From contig CAWBQT010000001.1 in the NCBI GenBank assembly GCA_963790875.1, forward strand, positions 62,001-126,000: a stretch of DNA of 64,000 nucleotides, given 5' to 3'. A model generated the notes under the pieces. The model was not told the DNA's origin and did not search any database. It saw only the letters and a list, made by a program, of their open reading frames with translations. Positions 9,022 to 18,374 of the stretch are shown here, piece by piece; the stretch's first letter is position 1; the number at the start of each line of letters is the position of its first letter. This DNA is from AP-15 sp963790875 (GTDB lineage: Bacteria > Pseudomonadota > Alphaproteobacteria > ATCC43930 > CGMCC-115725). A program made the translations under genes and the position numbers.

Positions 9022-9918
9022 TCAGACATCTCGCGACAGTTGCGGAAGTAAATCCTCGAGTGGCCGAGGCGAAATCCCGAGCGTTGCGAATCCTGGAGCA
9101 TCGGGCGCCGCGATGTTGTCGATTTGCATCAGGTCGATCTGATTTCGGGTGATCGGTGGCGCCGGTAAAAGTTCGGCCGCGAAACCGACCCCGTGCCAGA
9201 GGCTGAACGGAACCGGCACCAGAAAGGGCTTCCTGCCCAACGCGTCGGCGATCGTCGTCAACAGTTCAACATAGGTGTAAACGCGGGGCCCGGCGAGTTC
9301 ATAATCAAGGCCCGCCGTCGGCGCTTGCAAGGCGCGCACGACCGCCTCGGCAACATCCCCCACATAGACCGGCTGCAGCCGGGTTTCTCCATGCCCGAAC
9401 AATGGAAAAACCGGGGTATGCCGCAACAGGGTCGTCAGCGGCGTCAAGAATGCGTCGCCGGGACCGAACATTACCGCCGGACGGATCAGCGTGGCCGAGG
9501 GAAAGGCACGCCGCACGGCTGCCTCGCCTTCGCCGCGGCTGCGAATGTAAGAAGAGGCGGAGCGCGGGTCGGCGCCAATCCCAGAAACGTGCGCGATCCT
9601 TTCGGAGCCCGCCCGGCGCGCCAGCGCCGCGACGCGTTCGGCCGCCGCGACGTGGACGGACCGGAACGTGCGCTTGCCGCGCTCGACGTAGAGGCTGACG
9701 GCGTTCACGACTGCCCAGGCGCCGCTGACGGCCGCGCCGACCGACGCATCGTCGTCGACGTCGGCGCGAACCGCCTCGATCCCGGGAGCGCCGCCGTCGC
9801 CGGGCGGTGGATGCCGCGATGCGATCCGAACAGCGAAATCGGCATCGCGTAGTTGGCGGACAATGCAGCGGCCGAGAAAGCCCGTGCCGCCGAAGATCGT
9901 CACGCGTCGCGCGGCCAT
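9022..9918 (-). CDS. NDUFA9-like NAD(P)-binding protein (atypical SDR, complex I-associated family)
   Basis: 298 residues. The N-terminal Rossmann motif is VTIFGGTGFLGRCIVRQL (GxxGxxG). It continues with ADVDDDASV, NAVSLYVERG, HVSGIGADPRS and LIRPAVMFGPGDAFL, the pattern of the NDUFA9/39-kDa complex I subunit family. Bacterial members are soluble or membrane-associated. They are thought to help with quinone or respiratory function, or to act as NAD(P)-dependent epimerases or reductases; the exact reaction is not known. The classical YxxxK is altered (SYIRSRGE), as in the family. It lies 63 bases downstream of the oxidoreductase gene (9982-11334) on the same strand, so co-transcription is possible. 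Confidence 0.85.
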   Translation of the reverse strand: MAARRVTIFGGTGFLGRCIVRQLRDADFAVRIASRHPPPGDGGAPGIEAVRADVDDDASVGAAVSGAWAVVNAVSLYVERGKRTFRSVHVAAAERVAALARRAGSERIAHVSGIGADPRSASSYIRSRGEGEAAVRRAFPSATLIRPAVMFGPGDAFLTPLTTLLRHTPVFPLFGHGETRLQPVYVGDVAEAVVRALQAPTAGLDYELAGPRVYTYVELLTTIADALGRKPFLVPVPFSLWHGVGFAAELLPAPPITRNQIDLMQIDNIAAPDAPGFATLGISPRPLEDLLPQLSRDV

Positions 9919-9981
9919 GACGTAATCACGCGCTCTTTATGCAGCCAAACCGGGCATCGACGCAGGTAGAGCACACCCGCC

Positions 9982-11334
9982 CTATAACATCGACTTGATG
10001 TCCGCCGAGAAGGTCGGGAACCCGTAGACGAGGTCTCTGATCTCCGCCGCCGTGATGCCGTGCTGCATCGCGAGCGCGAAGATGTGGATCAATTCCTCGC
10101 CGGCGTGCCCCAAGATGTGGGCGCCGATGATGCGGTCCGTCTGTCTGTCGATCAACACTTTCGTCCAGGCGGCAGTTTCGGCGTAAGTGCGCCCCGACAA
10201 CCAGTTGCGCACGTCGTTGACCTCGACTCGGAACGCGATCCCCTTTTCCTCGGCCGCGGCTTGCGTCAGCCCGACGCTCGCCAGCGCCGGCACGGTAAAG
10301 ACGCAGGCCGGGATGCTCGCGTAATCGGGGATATGTTTCGGACCCTCGACGATGTTCCGGCCAACCATCCTCCCTTCGTAAGTCGCAATCGGGGACAGCT
10401 GCGGGCTCGTCGCGACGGCATCGCCGCAGGCATAGACCGACGTGTTCGAGGTCGAGCGCAAGGACGCGTCGAGTCCGATCTGTCCGCGGTTCGAGGCGAT
10501 GTTGCCGGCGGCGAGGTCGAGGCCATCGACATCGGCGATCCGGCCGGCACCGTTGACGACGCGATCGGCCTCGAGCGCGTGCTCGGATCCGCCCTCCTCA
10601 TAGAGCACACGGAGCCGGTCCCCGGCGCGCTCGATCCGCCGGATCTCGACCCCAGTGTGGATCGCGACCCCAATGCGTTGCGTCTCGCCGCGCAATTGGG
10701 CGACCGCATCCGCATCCATATTGGCGAGCAGCCGCGGCAGCACCTCGAGGATCGTGACCCGAGCCCCCGCCCGGGCATAGACGTGGCTAAATTCGAGGGC
10801 GATCACGCCGCCACCGACAAACGCGACGCTTGCAGGCAGGGTGCGTTCGTTCAGCACATCGTCGGAGGTGGTCATCAGCTCGGCGCCGGGAAACGGCAGG
10901 CGGCGCGGCTTCGAGCCGGTGGCGATCACAATATGCTTGGCCTCCAGGATCTCGCCATTCACCGCGACGGCGTTCGGGCCGGCGAAGCGGCCGCGGCCGC
11001 GGATCACCTCGACACCGCGCCGGTTCAGCAAATCCGACAGTGAACCGGGGATGCCGGCAATCATCGCCTTCTCGCGGTCGATCAACGCGGCCCAGTCGAG
11101 GTTCGGCTTGCCCACCGCGATGTGATGCGCCTTGGCACGCTCGATTTCGTCGAGCGCATGTGCCGCCGCGACCAGCACTTTCTTCGGCATGCAGCCACGA
11201 TTGGGGCAAGTGCCGCCGAGCAGATCCGGTTCGAGCATGGCGACCTTCAGCCCCGCTTCCCGCGTTGCCACGGTGACACCCATCCCGGCGTTGCCGCCGC
11301 CGAGGATCACGACGTCCAAGCTGCGTGTGGCCAT
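9982..11334 (-). CDS. FAD-dependent pyridine nucleotide-disulfide oxidoreductase (glutathione/mercuric reductase family)
   Basis: 450 residues from the ATG at 11334, with GAGGGGATCGAGG just upstream. It has an FAD site (VVILGGGNAGMG), a redox-active disulfide (GGTCPNRGCMPKK, CxxxxC), an NAD(P)H site (VAFVGGGVIALEF), a second FAD motif (VYACGDAVA), and the C-terminal dimerisation domain. Group I enzymes such as glutathione and lipoamide reductases carry a catalytic His-Pro-x-x-x-E near the C-terminus. Here the equivalent stretch is YGFPTFSADIKSML with no His. The electron acceptor is therefore probably not a classical disulfide substrate of that group. The enzyme is cytosolic. It lies upstream of the NDUFA9-like gene on the same strand. 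Confidence 0.85.
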   Translation of the reverse strand: MATRSLDVVILGGGNAGMGVTVATREAGLKVAMLEPDLLGGTCPNRGCMPKKVLVAAAHALDEIERAKAHHIAVGKPNLDWAALIDREKAMIAGIPGSLSDLLNRRGVEVIRGRGRFAGPNAVAVNGEILEAKHIVIATGSKPRRLPFPGAELMTTSDDVLNERTLPASVAFVGGGVIALEFSHVYARAGARVTILEVLPRLLANMDADAVAQLRGETQRIGVAIHTGVEIRRIERAGDRLRVLYEEGGSEHALEADRVVNGAGRIADVDGLDLAAGNIASNRGQIGLDASLRSTSNTSVYACGDAVATSPQLSPIATYEGRMVGRNIVEGPKHIPDYASIPACVFTVPALASVGLTQAAAEEKGIAFRVEVNDVRNWLSGRTYAETAAWTKVLIDRQTDRIIGAHILGHAGEELIHIFALAMQHGITAAEIRDLVYGFPTFSADIKSML

Positions 11335-11578
11335 GCCTCGATCCCCTCTGCTAGCTGAACGCAATAGAATGGCAGCTGCCCACTGCAGGCGCCATTGGTT
11401 CCCCAAAGCCCGCAACATGACCCGGCGTGCGGCCAATTCCGCGCCGGTCATTTTCCTAAGGCCCGATCCGTCACCTCGCTCGGCAAACCTGTTCCGAACG
11501 CATTCTGTCCGGCGCCCCCCGCTGCTAGACTGCTCGCCGTTACGGCCGGGTTTCCCGGCAATGCCGGGAGGAAGGCTG

Positions 11579-12829
11579 ATGGGGCTGCGGTTTACCAACC
11601 CTTGGTGGGTGGTCGTCGGCGCGGTCACCGGGTTGTGCGTCTGCAACGGGCCCGTTCTGGGGTTCACCTTTGGCGTCTTCCTCAAACCGATCATGGCCGA
11701 TACCGGTTGGCAGCGCGGCAGCGTCTCGTTTGCGCTGTCGGTAGGGGGGATCTTCTCGGCTGTCGCGGTCCCCATCCTCGGACGCATGATGGACCGCTGG
11801 AGCATTCGCCGCGTGGCGCTGCCCGGCCTCGTCCTTTACGCGGCATGCCTGAGCCTGGTGGGGCTCACCCCGCCGGTGTTCTGGATCTTCACGGCGATCT
11901 TCGCGCTCGCCGAGACGACCAGCGCGATCCAGACGCCGCTCGGCTATGCGAAGGCGATCTCGGCCTGGTTCGATCCGCGACGCGGGCTCGCACTCGGAAT
12001 CGCCATGGCGGGGGTGGGGCTCGGCGGCTCGGTTGTCCCGCAGTTCGCCAACTTCTTGATCGAGCGGATCGGCTGGCGGGGCGCCTATGCCAGCCTCGCG
12101 CTACTGACCCTGGTGATCGCGTTTCCGGCGGTGGCGCTGTGGATACGCGAGCCCCGACCCGGCGAAGGCGAGCGACGCGTCGCGGCGGCGTCAGCAGCCT
12201 TGCCGGGGTTCACGACCCGGGAGGCGGCTCGCCTCTCGCGCTTCTGGATTTTGGCGGCGGTATTCTTCCTCGTTGCGGTCGCCATCAATGGTATCGTGGC
12301 ACATGTGATCCCGTTGCTGACCGATCGCGGCCTCTCGCGCGCCGCTGCAACGGCGATCTTCGGCCTTTTCGGGGTGGCGACATTGGCCGGGCGCCTGTTT
12401 GCCGGTTACATGGTCGACCGCATCTTCGCCCCTTACGTCGCGTCGGTCTTTTTCCTGGCGCCGATCGCCGGTTGCCTGTTTCTCGCCAGCGCCGCCGGGC
12501 CGTTGCCGGCTATCGGGGTGGTGTTGTTCGGCTTGGGGCTTGGCACCGAGATCGACCTGATCGCCTTTTTGGTCTCGCGCTATTTCGGACAGCGCGCCTT
12601 CGGCGAGCTCTACGGCTATTTTTTCATGGTGTTCGGTCTGGGTTCGAGCATCGGGCGGTTTCTCGCCGGCTATGTCTTCGACCTGACGGGTTCCTACGAT
12701 GTCGCCTTTATCGGCGCCGGCGTCGCGCTTGTCGCCGCGGTGATCCTGGTAACCCGCCTCGGCGCCTATGCCTATCCGGTCAACCGCCCTATCGAGCCCG
12801 ATTTCGCCGCCGAGCCGGCCGCGCCGTGA
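11579..12829 (+). CDS. MFS transporter (monocarboxylate/oxalate-formate type)
   Basis: 416 residues with 12 predicted membrane helices, split 6+6 by a cytoplasmic loop (about residues 185-215). Typical MFS loop motifs are present, for example GRMMDRWSIRR after helix 2 and AGYMVDRIF in the second half. The pattern PWWVVVGAVTGL with PLGYAKAISAWFDPRRGLALGIAMAGVGLGG fits MFS carriers of organic acids. It is read from the ATG at 11579 because GGGAGGAAGG lies 4-12 bases before; an ATG at 11561 is an alternative. It diverges from the oxidoreductase gene. The substrate is unknown. Confidence 0.85.
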   Translation: MGLRFTNPWWVVVGAVTGLCVCNGPVLGFTFGVFLKPIMADTGWQRGSVSFALSVGGIFSAVAVPILGRMMDRWSIRRVALPGLVLYAACLSLVGLTPPVFWIFTAIFALAETTSAIQTPLGYAKAISAWFDPRRGLALGIAMAGVGLGGSVVPQFANFLIERIGWRGAYASLALLTLVIAFPAVALWIREPRPGEGERRVAAASAALPGFTTREAARLSRFWILAAVFFLVAVAINGIVAHVIPLLTDRGLSRAAATAIFGLFGVATLAGRLFAGYMVDRIFAPYVASVFFLAPIAGCLFLASAAGPLPAIGVVLFGLGLGTEIDLIAFLVSRYFGQRAFGELYGYFFMVFGLGSSIGRFLAGYVFDLTGSYDVAFIGAGVALVAAVILVTRLGAYAYPVNRPIEPDFAAEPAAP

Positions 12830-12848
12830 ATGGCGGCGGCGCACCTCA

Positions 12849-13220
12849 TCACCGGCGTCGACCGAGCATCATCCGCACTTCCTCGACCGTGATCATCAGC
12901 GTCATCGGCTCGCAGTGCGCGCACGCCGATCGTATCGGCCGCGCCGACGACCCGCAGACGGCATCGCGCAGGAGCGCCGAGCCGAGCCCCCTGCCCTGCC
13001 CGGCTTGCTTGACCGCCAGCCGAACGAGCAGAGCGGCGGGCACACCGTCAGGCATAGTGCGGCGAACTCTTCCCGTCGCCGCCGTGTGTGCAACACAGAC
13101 CCGGCCTAATAGCCGACGACCCGTCGACCCTCGGCGATGACATAGGTGCGTGAAGCACCGCCTGCTTTGTTTCGCCGGTCCCTGCGCTTCAAGCCAATCA
13201 TCGAGCGGGGTGTGCCCGAG
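12849..13220 (-). pseudogene. TacT-type GNAT acetyltransferase (toxin-like) remnant
   Basis: Pieces of a GNAT enzyme of the DUF1778-partner (TacT/AtaT) type are scattered over frames: HTPLDDWL near the start, GASRTYVIAEGRRVVGY followed by a stop, then VRRTMPDGVPAALLVRLAVKQ with the acetyl-CoA loop GQGRGLGSALLRDAV. After that the sequence jumps to the C-terminal PMTLMITVEEVRMML, skipping the catalytic Tyr helix (usually RFYERHGF). No DUF1778 antitoxin gene is seen next to it. It is inactive as written. Confidence 0.6.
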
Positions 13221-13499
13221 CTGAACTGCTCGCACGACGCCTTTCTGCCAATGGCGCAAGGGCCGATCCCAGCGTTCGGCGAAATATATATCGTCGGTAC
13301 ATCGTCAGGACGAGCCCAAAACCGCCTGCAGCTCGTGCTGTACGCTCACCCGAAGCTGACTGGCAACGCCGAAATTTTATTCGCAGGTGCGGGCGAGGAG
13401 GTCGGCCACGATCACCGATTGTGATCGGGCATCGAGAATAAATCGCGTGGGCCGCCGGTCTGGATCGGTGCGACACACCACGCACCTCAGGAGAGAGAG

Positions 13500-14471
13500 A
13501 TGGCCGATCGTGACGGTACCAGGCTGTTGGGCGAGATGAACATCAATCGCCGCGGCCTGCTGAAATGCATGACCTGGGCGGGCACCGGCGTCGTCTGGAG
13601 CTTGAGCGGCGGCGTGCCGCGCACGCTCGGGCTCGTCGGCTCGGCCGCCGCCGCCGAGGCGACGCAGGGGGATCTGACCTTTGTCCAGATCAGCGACAGC
13701 CATATCGGTTTCCACCTGCCGGCAAACCCGAACCCGGCCGCGACGCTCGGCGAGGCGATCGCCAAGATCAAGGCGATGCCGACCCAGCCGGCATTCCTCG
13801 TGCATACCGGCGACATCAGCCATCTGTCGAAGGAAGAGCAGTGGGACACCGCCGATCAGGTCATCAAGGGCGCGAACAAAGAGGTGTTCTTTATCCCCGG
13901 CGAGCACGACGTGGCCGATGCCGGCAACGGCAAGGCCTATCTCGCCCGCTACGGCAAGAATACGCAGGGCAAGGGCTGGTACAGCTTCGACATGGCCGGC
14001 GTCCATTTCATCGGCCTGATCAACGTCTTTGATTTTCAGCCGGGGTTCAAATCCGCCGGTCTCGCGACCTTGGGCGACGACCAGCTCGAATGGCTGGAAA
14101 AGGACGTCGCGGGCCGTTCGGCGAGCACGCCGATTGTCGTCCTCGCCCATCTGCCGATGTGGACGATCTACGAGAAGTGGGGCTGGGGGACGGCCGACGC
14201 CGGCCGCGCGCTCGCCTATCTGAAACGCTTCGGCTCGGTGACGGTATTGAACGGGCACATCCACCAGATCATCCAGAAGGTCGAGGGCAACGTCACCTTT
14301 CACACCGCGAACTCGACCGCCTATCCGCAGCCGGCGCCCGGCACCGCCCCCGCGCCCGGGCCGAAGACGGTGCCGGCCGCCGACCTGCACAAATATCTCG
14401 GCGTCAGGACCGTCAACTACGTCAGCCGCAGGGGCGCGCCGGCACTGATCGACAGCCCGCTCGTCGCGTGA
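13500..14471 (+). CDS. Tat-exported metallophosphoesterase
   Basis: 323 residues. The twin-arginine signal NRRGLLK followed by a hydrophobic stretch and AAAAEA predicts export of the folded protein. The calcineurin-like dimetal site is complete: DSHIGFH (D-x-H), HTGDISH (GD), IPGEHDVAD (the usual GNHD with E for N), AHLPMW, and GHIHQ (GHxH). It would hydrolyse a phosphate ester (cyclic nucleotide, phospholipid or nucleotide) in the periplasm. It starts right after a GAGAGAGAG tract and is followed 11 bases later by a cupredoxin gene, so the two are probably one operon. Confidence 0.88.
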   Translation: MADRDGTRLLGEMNINRRGLLKCMTWAGTGVVWSLSGGVPRTLGLVGSAAAAEATQGDLTFVQISDSHIGFHLPANPNPAATLGEAIAKIKAMPTQPAFLVHTGDISHLSKEEQWDTADQVIKGANKEVFFIPGEHDVADAGNGKAYLARYGKNTQGKGWYSFDMAGVHFIGLINVFDFQPGFKSAGLATLGDDQLEWLEKDVAGRSASTPIVVLAHLPMWTIYEKWGWGTADAGRALAYLKRFGSVTVLNGHIHQIIQKVEGNVTFHTANSTAYPQPAPGTAPAPGPKTVPAADLHKYLGVRTVNYVSRRGAPALIDSPLVA

Positions 14472-14482
14472 GGGAGAGCGCC

Positions 14483-14893
14483 ATGTCGACGACCGAAAAT
14501 CGAATGCCGCGCCGCGTCCGGCTCGGTCTGATCTTCGGCGCGATCGGAGTGATCGCGCTTCCTGTCGCCGGGCTGATGCTGCCGAGTCACGGTGCCGCCG
14601 GCGGCACCGCGGGCCCCGCCGCAGCAACAGCGGCCACCATCAATATTGACAACTTCGCTTTTGCTCCGCCCGATCTCACCATCGCTGCCGGCACGACGGT
14701 GACCTGGAAGAACGAGGACGGCGAAGTGCACCGCGTCCAGGACGATCACAAAAGGTTCTCATCGTCGGCGCTCGACACAGACGACAGCTTCTCGCACACC
14801 TTCGCAGCACCCGGGGTCTACCATTATTTCTGCTCGATCCACCCCTATATGGTAGGCAAGATCGTCGTCAAACCGGCCCGTCCATCGTCCTAA
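14483..14893 (+). CDS. Cupredoxin (plastocyanin/amicyanin-like), exported
   Basis: 136 residues from the ATG at 14483 behind AGGGAGAG. An N-terminal membrane or signal helix (LGLIFGAIGVIALPVAGLML) is followed by one cupredoxin domain (IDNFAFAPPDLTIAAGTTVTWKN). The type 1 copper ligands are visible: His in EVHRVQ, and Cys, His and Met in YFCSIHPYMVGKI. It should carry single electrons in the periplasm or at the membrane. Its tight coupling to the Tat-exported metallophosphoesterase suggests that both act in the same periplasmic process, which is not known. Confidence 0.88.
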   Translation: MSTTENRMPRRVRLGLIFGAIGVIALPVAGLMLPSHGAAGGTAGPAAATAATINIDNFAFAPPDLTIAAGTTVTWKNEDGEVHRVQDDHKRFSSSALDTDDSFSHTFAAPGVYHYFCSIHPYMVGKIVVKPARPSS

Positions 14894-14983
14894 CGAGGCG
14901 GGGCCGGACTACGACTGGTGAACCTTGCGCTCCAGTGAAAAGGAGCGCATGGCACCCGAGGCAGCGGATGTGATAGGCGCCGG

Positions 14984-17005
14984 TCAGTGGCGTCGGTCGA
15001 ACGCGGCGACCTGCGGCAGTCCGACACGGCGCAGGAGATCCTGAAACCGCGCGTCGGATCGGAGCGGATCGAAGGCCGGCCGCAGCAGGATCGAGGCCTT
15101 AAATCGCGCTTCACAGGCCTTGTTCAGCGAGATCATCGCCCGGTCCCAATCGCCGAGCCCCACATAGATCAAGGCGATATCGGCATCGGCTGAGGGGTTT
15201 TGATCGTGCCGGACCTCCAGCTCACTTACTATCTTGAAGGCTTCCTCTTTTCGCCCCGACATGGCGTACGCATAGCCGAGATAAGAGTCGAAGGCTCCAC
15301 TGTGTCCGGAAAGTTCAATCGCTCTCTGAAATTCAACAATTGCCTCGTCGTAGATGTGCTTTTGCACGAGCGCTTGACCTAGTTCATAATGGCCGACGGC
15401 AAAATTCGGGTCCATCTCAAGGGTTTTCTCACTTTTCTGCACTGCCTCGTCATTGCGGCGAGCGACGCACAATGCGTCCGCCATGTCGGCGCTGATGATC
15501 AGGGAAAGAGGATCAAGGCTTTCGGCTTTTGCCAACTCGAGGATGCCCTCGCTATTTCGTCCCATCATCATCAGATGCCAGGAATACCATTGATGAGCGG
15601 TCGCATAGCCGGGATCCAGCTGGATTGCCCGCTTGTATTCGGTCTCGGCTGTCTCCCAATCCCAGCCATAAAGGTCCAGCGCGAAAGCGAGAGAGGCGTG
15701 GGCCTCGGCAAGGCTGTCGTCCAAAGCCAGCGCCTTTGTCGCCGCTGCCTTGGCTTTGAAAAACGCATCCTGCGGCGCAAGGACCCCGTACTTCCAATCG
15801 CCCGACAGCGCATATGCATCAGCCAGGCCAGAATATGCCGCAGCATAAGTTGGATCGATTGCGATCGCTTGATTGAAATACTCGATCGCTTTCTTAAGAT
15901 CATCTCCGGCTCGCTTGTTGATGAAATACCGGCCTTTGAGATGCGTCTCGTAAGCCACCGGGTTCACCGGCTTCGCGTTCTGCAGCGCCTTCTGTTCCTG
16001 TTCGGTCACTGTGGCTCGGATCTGCTCGGCGATGGCGCGAGCGACGCTGCTTTGGAGCGCCAGCGTGTCCCGCAGATCCCCTTCGAAGCTCTGGGCCCAT
16101 ATGTGCCGTTCGACAGGCACCCGGATCAGCTGCGCGGTAATCCGGACTCGGTCGTCAAAGCGCAACACGGTTCCTTCGACAACTGCTTCCACGTTCAGTT
16201 CGCGGGCGATCTCAGGCAAAAGTTTGCGAACGCCCTTATAGGTCATTATCGAGGTGCGGGAAATCACGCGCAAGGCGCTGATCTGCCCGAGGGCGGAGAT
16301 CAACTCGTCTGTCATGCCATCGGCAAAGTAGTCCTGTGATGGATCGTTGGAAAGGCTTTCCAATGGCAGTACCGCTATAGAGAGAATCTTGGGCGAAGCC
16401 CGATTCCGGGGGTGGAGAAACCGAGAGAACGACGCCCTGAGCAACCGGGCTAAACCAGAGACGAAGAGCCGCCAATGAACAGGACGCGACGGGTGCCTCG
16501 ATGACGGGCTGGCGTCAGGGATGTCGACAACACGGGCCGTGAAACGCGATAGCTCCTCGTGCTCGGTTTCGCGAACCATCAAATTGGAGACCGCCGTCGT
16601 CAGGTTGCTCGTCGGTGCGGATGGCACCGCCGAAGCGGCGGCACCAAGATCGCGCCGTGTTTCGGCCCCGGATGGGGTGACGGAAGTGCGGATCTCGGCG
16701 ACGAACCGGTAGCCCCGGCCCGACACTGTCCGGATGAAATTCCGATCCTCTCCGAGCGCCTTGCGCAGCCCCGAAATCTGGACCACCAGGTTGTTCTCTT
16801 CCACCACCGTGTCCGGCCAGACGCGGCTCAGGAACTCGTCCTTGGTGACGAGTGCGCCGCGCGCCTCGATCAGGACCAGCAATATATCGAAGGCGCGGCT
16901 GCCCAGCTCGACCACGACCCCATCGGCGCGGAGCTCGCGGCGGTGCGGCAGCAACCGGAACCGGCCGAACTCGACGGCGCCCAGGGCTTCGTCAGTCCGC
17001 ACCAT
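14984..17005 (-). CDS. Winged-helix (OmpR/CadC-type) regulator with TolB-like and TPR domains
   Basis: 673 residues from the ATG at 17005, chosen because AAAAGGGG precedes it; an in-frame TTG at 17059 is weaker. Residues about 5-105 form a Trans_reg_C DNA-binding domain (ELGSRAFDILLVLIEARG, VSGRGYRFVAEI). Residues about 205-340 match the adenylate-cyclase/TolB-like domain (IAVLPLESLSNDPSQDYFADGMTDELI). Several TPR repeats fill the C-terminal half (AYSGLADAYALSGD, GHYELGQALVQKHIYDEAIVEF). There is no cyclase domain and no clear membrane helix. It is probably a cytosolic transcription regulator sensing a protein or peptide partner. It diverges from the ECF sigma gene, so mutual control is possible. 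Confidence 0.88.
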   Translation of the reverse strand: MVRTDEALGAVEFGRFRLLPHRRELRADGVVVELGSRAFDILLVLIEARGALVTKDEFLSRVWPDTVVEENNLVVQISGLRKALGEDRNFIRTVSGRGYRFVAEIRTSVTPSGAETRRDLGAAASAVPSAPTSNLTTAVSNLMVRETEHEELSRFTARVVDIPDASPSSRHPSRPVHWRLFVSGLARLLRASFSRFLHPRNRASPKILSIAVLPLESLSNDPSQDYFADGMTDELISALGQISALRVISRTSIMTYKGVRKLLPEIARELNVEAVVEGTVLRFDDRVRITAQLIRVPVERHIWAQSFEGDLRDTLALQSSVARAIAEQIRATVTEQEQKALQNAKPVNPVAYETHLKGRYFINKRAGDDLKKAIEYFNQAIAIDPTYAAAYSGLADAYALSGDWKYGVLAPQDAFFKAKAAATKALALDDSLAEAHASLAFALDLYGWDWETAETEYKRAIQLDPGYATAHQWYSWHLMMMGRNSEGILELAKAESLDPLSLIISADMADALCVARRNDEAVQKSEKTLEMDPNFAVGHYELGQALVQKHIYDEAIVEFQRAIELSGHSGAFDSYLGYAYAMSGRKEEAFKIVSELEVRHDQNPSADADIALIYVGLGDWDRAMISLNKACEARFKASILLRPAFDPLRSDARFQDLLRRVGLPQVAAFDRRH

Positions 17006-17286
17006 GCGAGCCCCTTTTGGATCTTTTAATAAATTTTCACATTCGATTAATGAGGTCAAGCGCCGGTGCCGGCGCCGTTGCGTGAACGGAATTCACCGCC
17101 TGCGCGCTCGCCCGATGAAAGGAACGCGTCGTTCCGAGACGACACTCCGTCAATATAACGGGCGTCGCGGACCGTGCATTTAATATGACTTCAGGAGCGA
17201 TCACCCGCGGCCGACAAGGACTTTAATCTCACCCAGACCTCATACCTTCACCGCGTCAACTTGGACACGGGGAAGGGATCTCAACA

Positions 17287-17976
17287 TTGACGAATGATCT
17301 CGCGGCAGGCGGAGCGAGCAGCCCGCAACGAGGGTCTCGCGGCTTTCGCGGTGCCCGTCGCCTCCACGGGACGGCGCCCGCGATCGACCGTGTCAATCAG
17401 TCCGGACACATCGCGCAAGGGCAAATCTCGTGGAACACCGATCGGCCTCGTCGGGCGCGGTTCGAGACGGTAGCGTTGCCTCATCTCGATGCCGCCTACG
17501 CACTCGCGCGATGGCTGACGCGTAACGACGCCGACGCCGCCGATGCCGTGCAGGAAGCATTTCTGCGGGCATTTCGGTATTTCGACAGCTATCGCGGCGA
17601 CGATGCCAAGAGCTGGGTGCTGAGCATCGTGCGGCGCACCTGCTACAACTGGATCGAGCGTAATCGACCGGCGGACGTCGTCTCACTCGAAGCCGAGGAG
17701 GAATGCGGCGGCGCGGTCGCGACATCCGCGATCGATGCCGAGGTGCTGCTCGAAGGCCGATCGGATTTGCGGCATCTCGTCGGACTTATCGAGGCGCTCC
17801 CGGCGCCATTGCGCGAAGCGATTGTTCTGCGCGAACTGCACGAACTCGGCTACCGCGAGATCGCCGAGGTAACGGGGGTCCCGATCGGGACCGTGATGTC
17901 CCGCCTGCACCGCGCGCGCGCTCTGCTGCTCCGAGCGTGGCATGCGACGGACACCGAGGAACGGACGCGCCATTAG
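17287..17976 (+). CDS. ECF-type RNA polymerase sigma factor
   Basis: The region 2 helix is LARWLTRNDADAADAVQEAFLRAFRYFDSYRGDDAKSWVL, and region 4 is LPAPLREAIVLRELHELGYREIAEVTGVPIGTVMSRLHRARALL. Together they define a group 4 (ECF) sigma-70 factor that directs RNA polymerase to a small regulon. The frame opens at a TTG (17287) about 55 residues before the sigma domain. The true start may be further in, although no ATG offers itself before region 2. No zinc-finger anti-sigma gene follows, which is unusual; control must come from elsewhere. The regulator gene at 14984-17005 is divergent. Confidence 0.88.
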   Translation: MTNDLAAGGASSPQRGSRGFRGARRLHGTAPAIDRVNQSGHIAQGQISWNTDRPRRARFETVALPHLDAAYALARWLTRNDADAADAVQEAFLRAFRYFDSYRGDDAKSWVLSIVRRTCYNWIERNRPADVVSLEAEEECGGAVATSAIDAEVLLEGRSDLRHLVGLIEALPAPLREAIVLRELHELGYREIAEVTGVPIGTVMSRLHRARALLLRAWHATDTEERTRH

Positions 17977-18224
17977 TCAGCGGGCGCTCGTGCTCGGCTC
18001 GGCGGCGATCAAGGGCCGGAATTGTCGTGAGCGATCAACCGCGGCGCGGGTGGGCGCAAACAGACGAATGCGCCGACCCTGTCTTCTCGCGTCGCCCGGC
18101 CAAGCTCCTCTCAGAGGTCCGGCGCTGCCCAGTGATCGGGGTTCAGAGCTTCGAGGAGCCGAACCGCGCCACAGCAACGCTGCGGCGGTGATGTTGAGGG
18201 GTCGCGCTGCATGCCGTCGCTCAT

Positions 18225-18374
18225 TTACCCGTTCATCCGCTGCCGGGCCGTTCTAATGAAATGAAGCAGCTCTTCCTCAGTGACGGTGTCGCATTTCATC
18301 ATCAGACGGATCACCGGCTCGCGTAACACTTCATCGATCGTCGGCTCGGTGGCCGTTCGTCCGTAACGATCCAC
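18225..18374 (-). CDS. Small conserved-looking hypothetical protein (49 aa)
   Basis: From a GTG at 18374 with GGCGGAG upstream the product is MDRYGRTATEP followed by TIDEVLREPVIRLMMKCD and EEELLHFIRTARQRMNG. The second half resembles short alphaproteobacterial proteins with the pattern LxxPxIxLxMKxDxVxxxxL. They have no known function and are cytosolic. The frame could begin further upstream (to 18509), but that part has no family character. Confidence 0.45.
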   Translation of the reverse strand: MDRYGRTATEPTIDEVLREPVIRLMMKCDTVTEEELLHFIRTARQRMNG

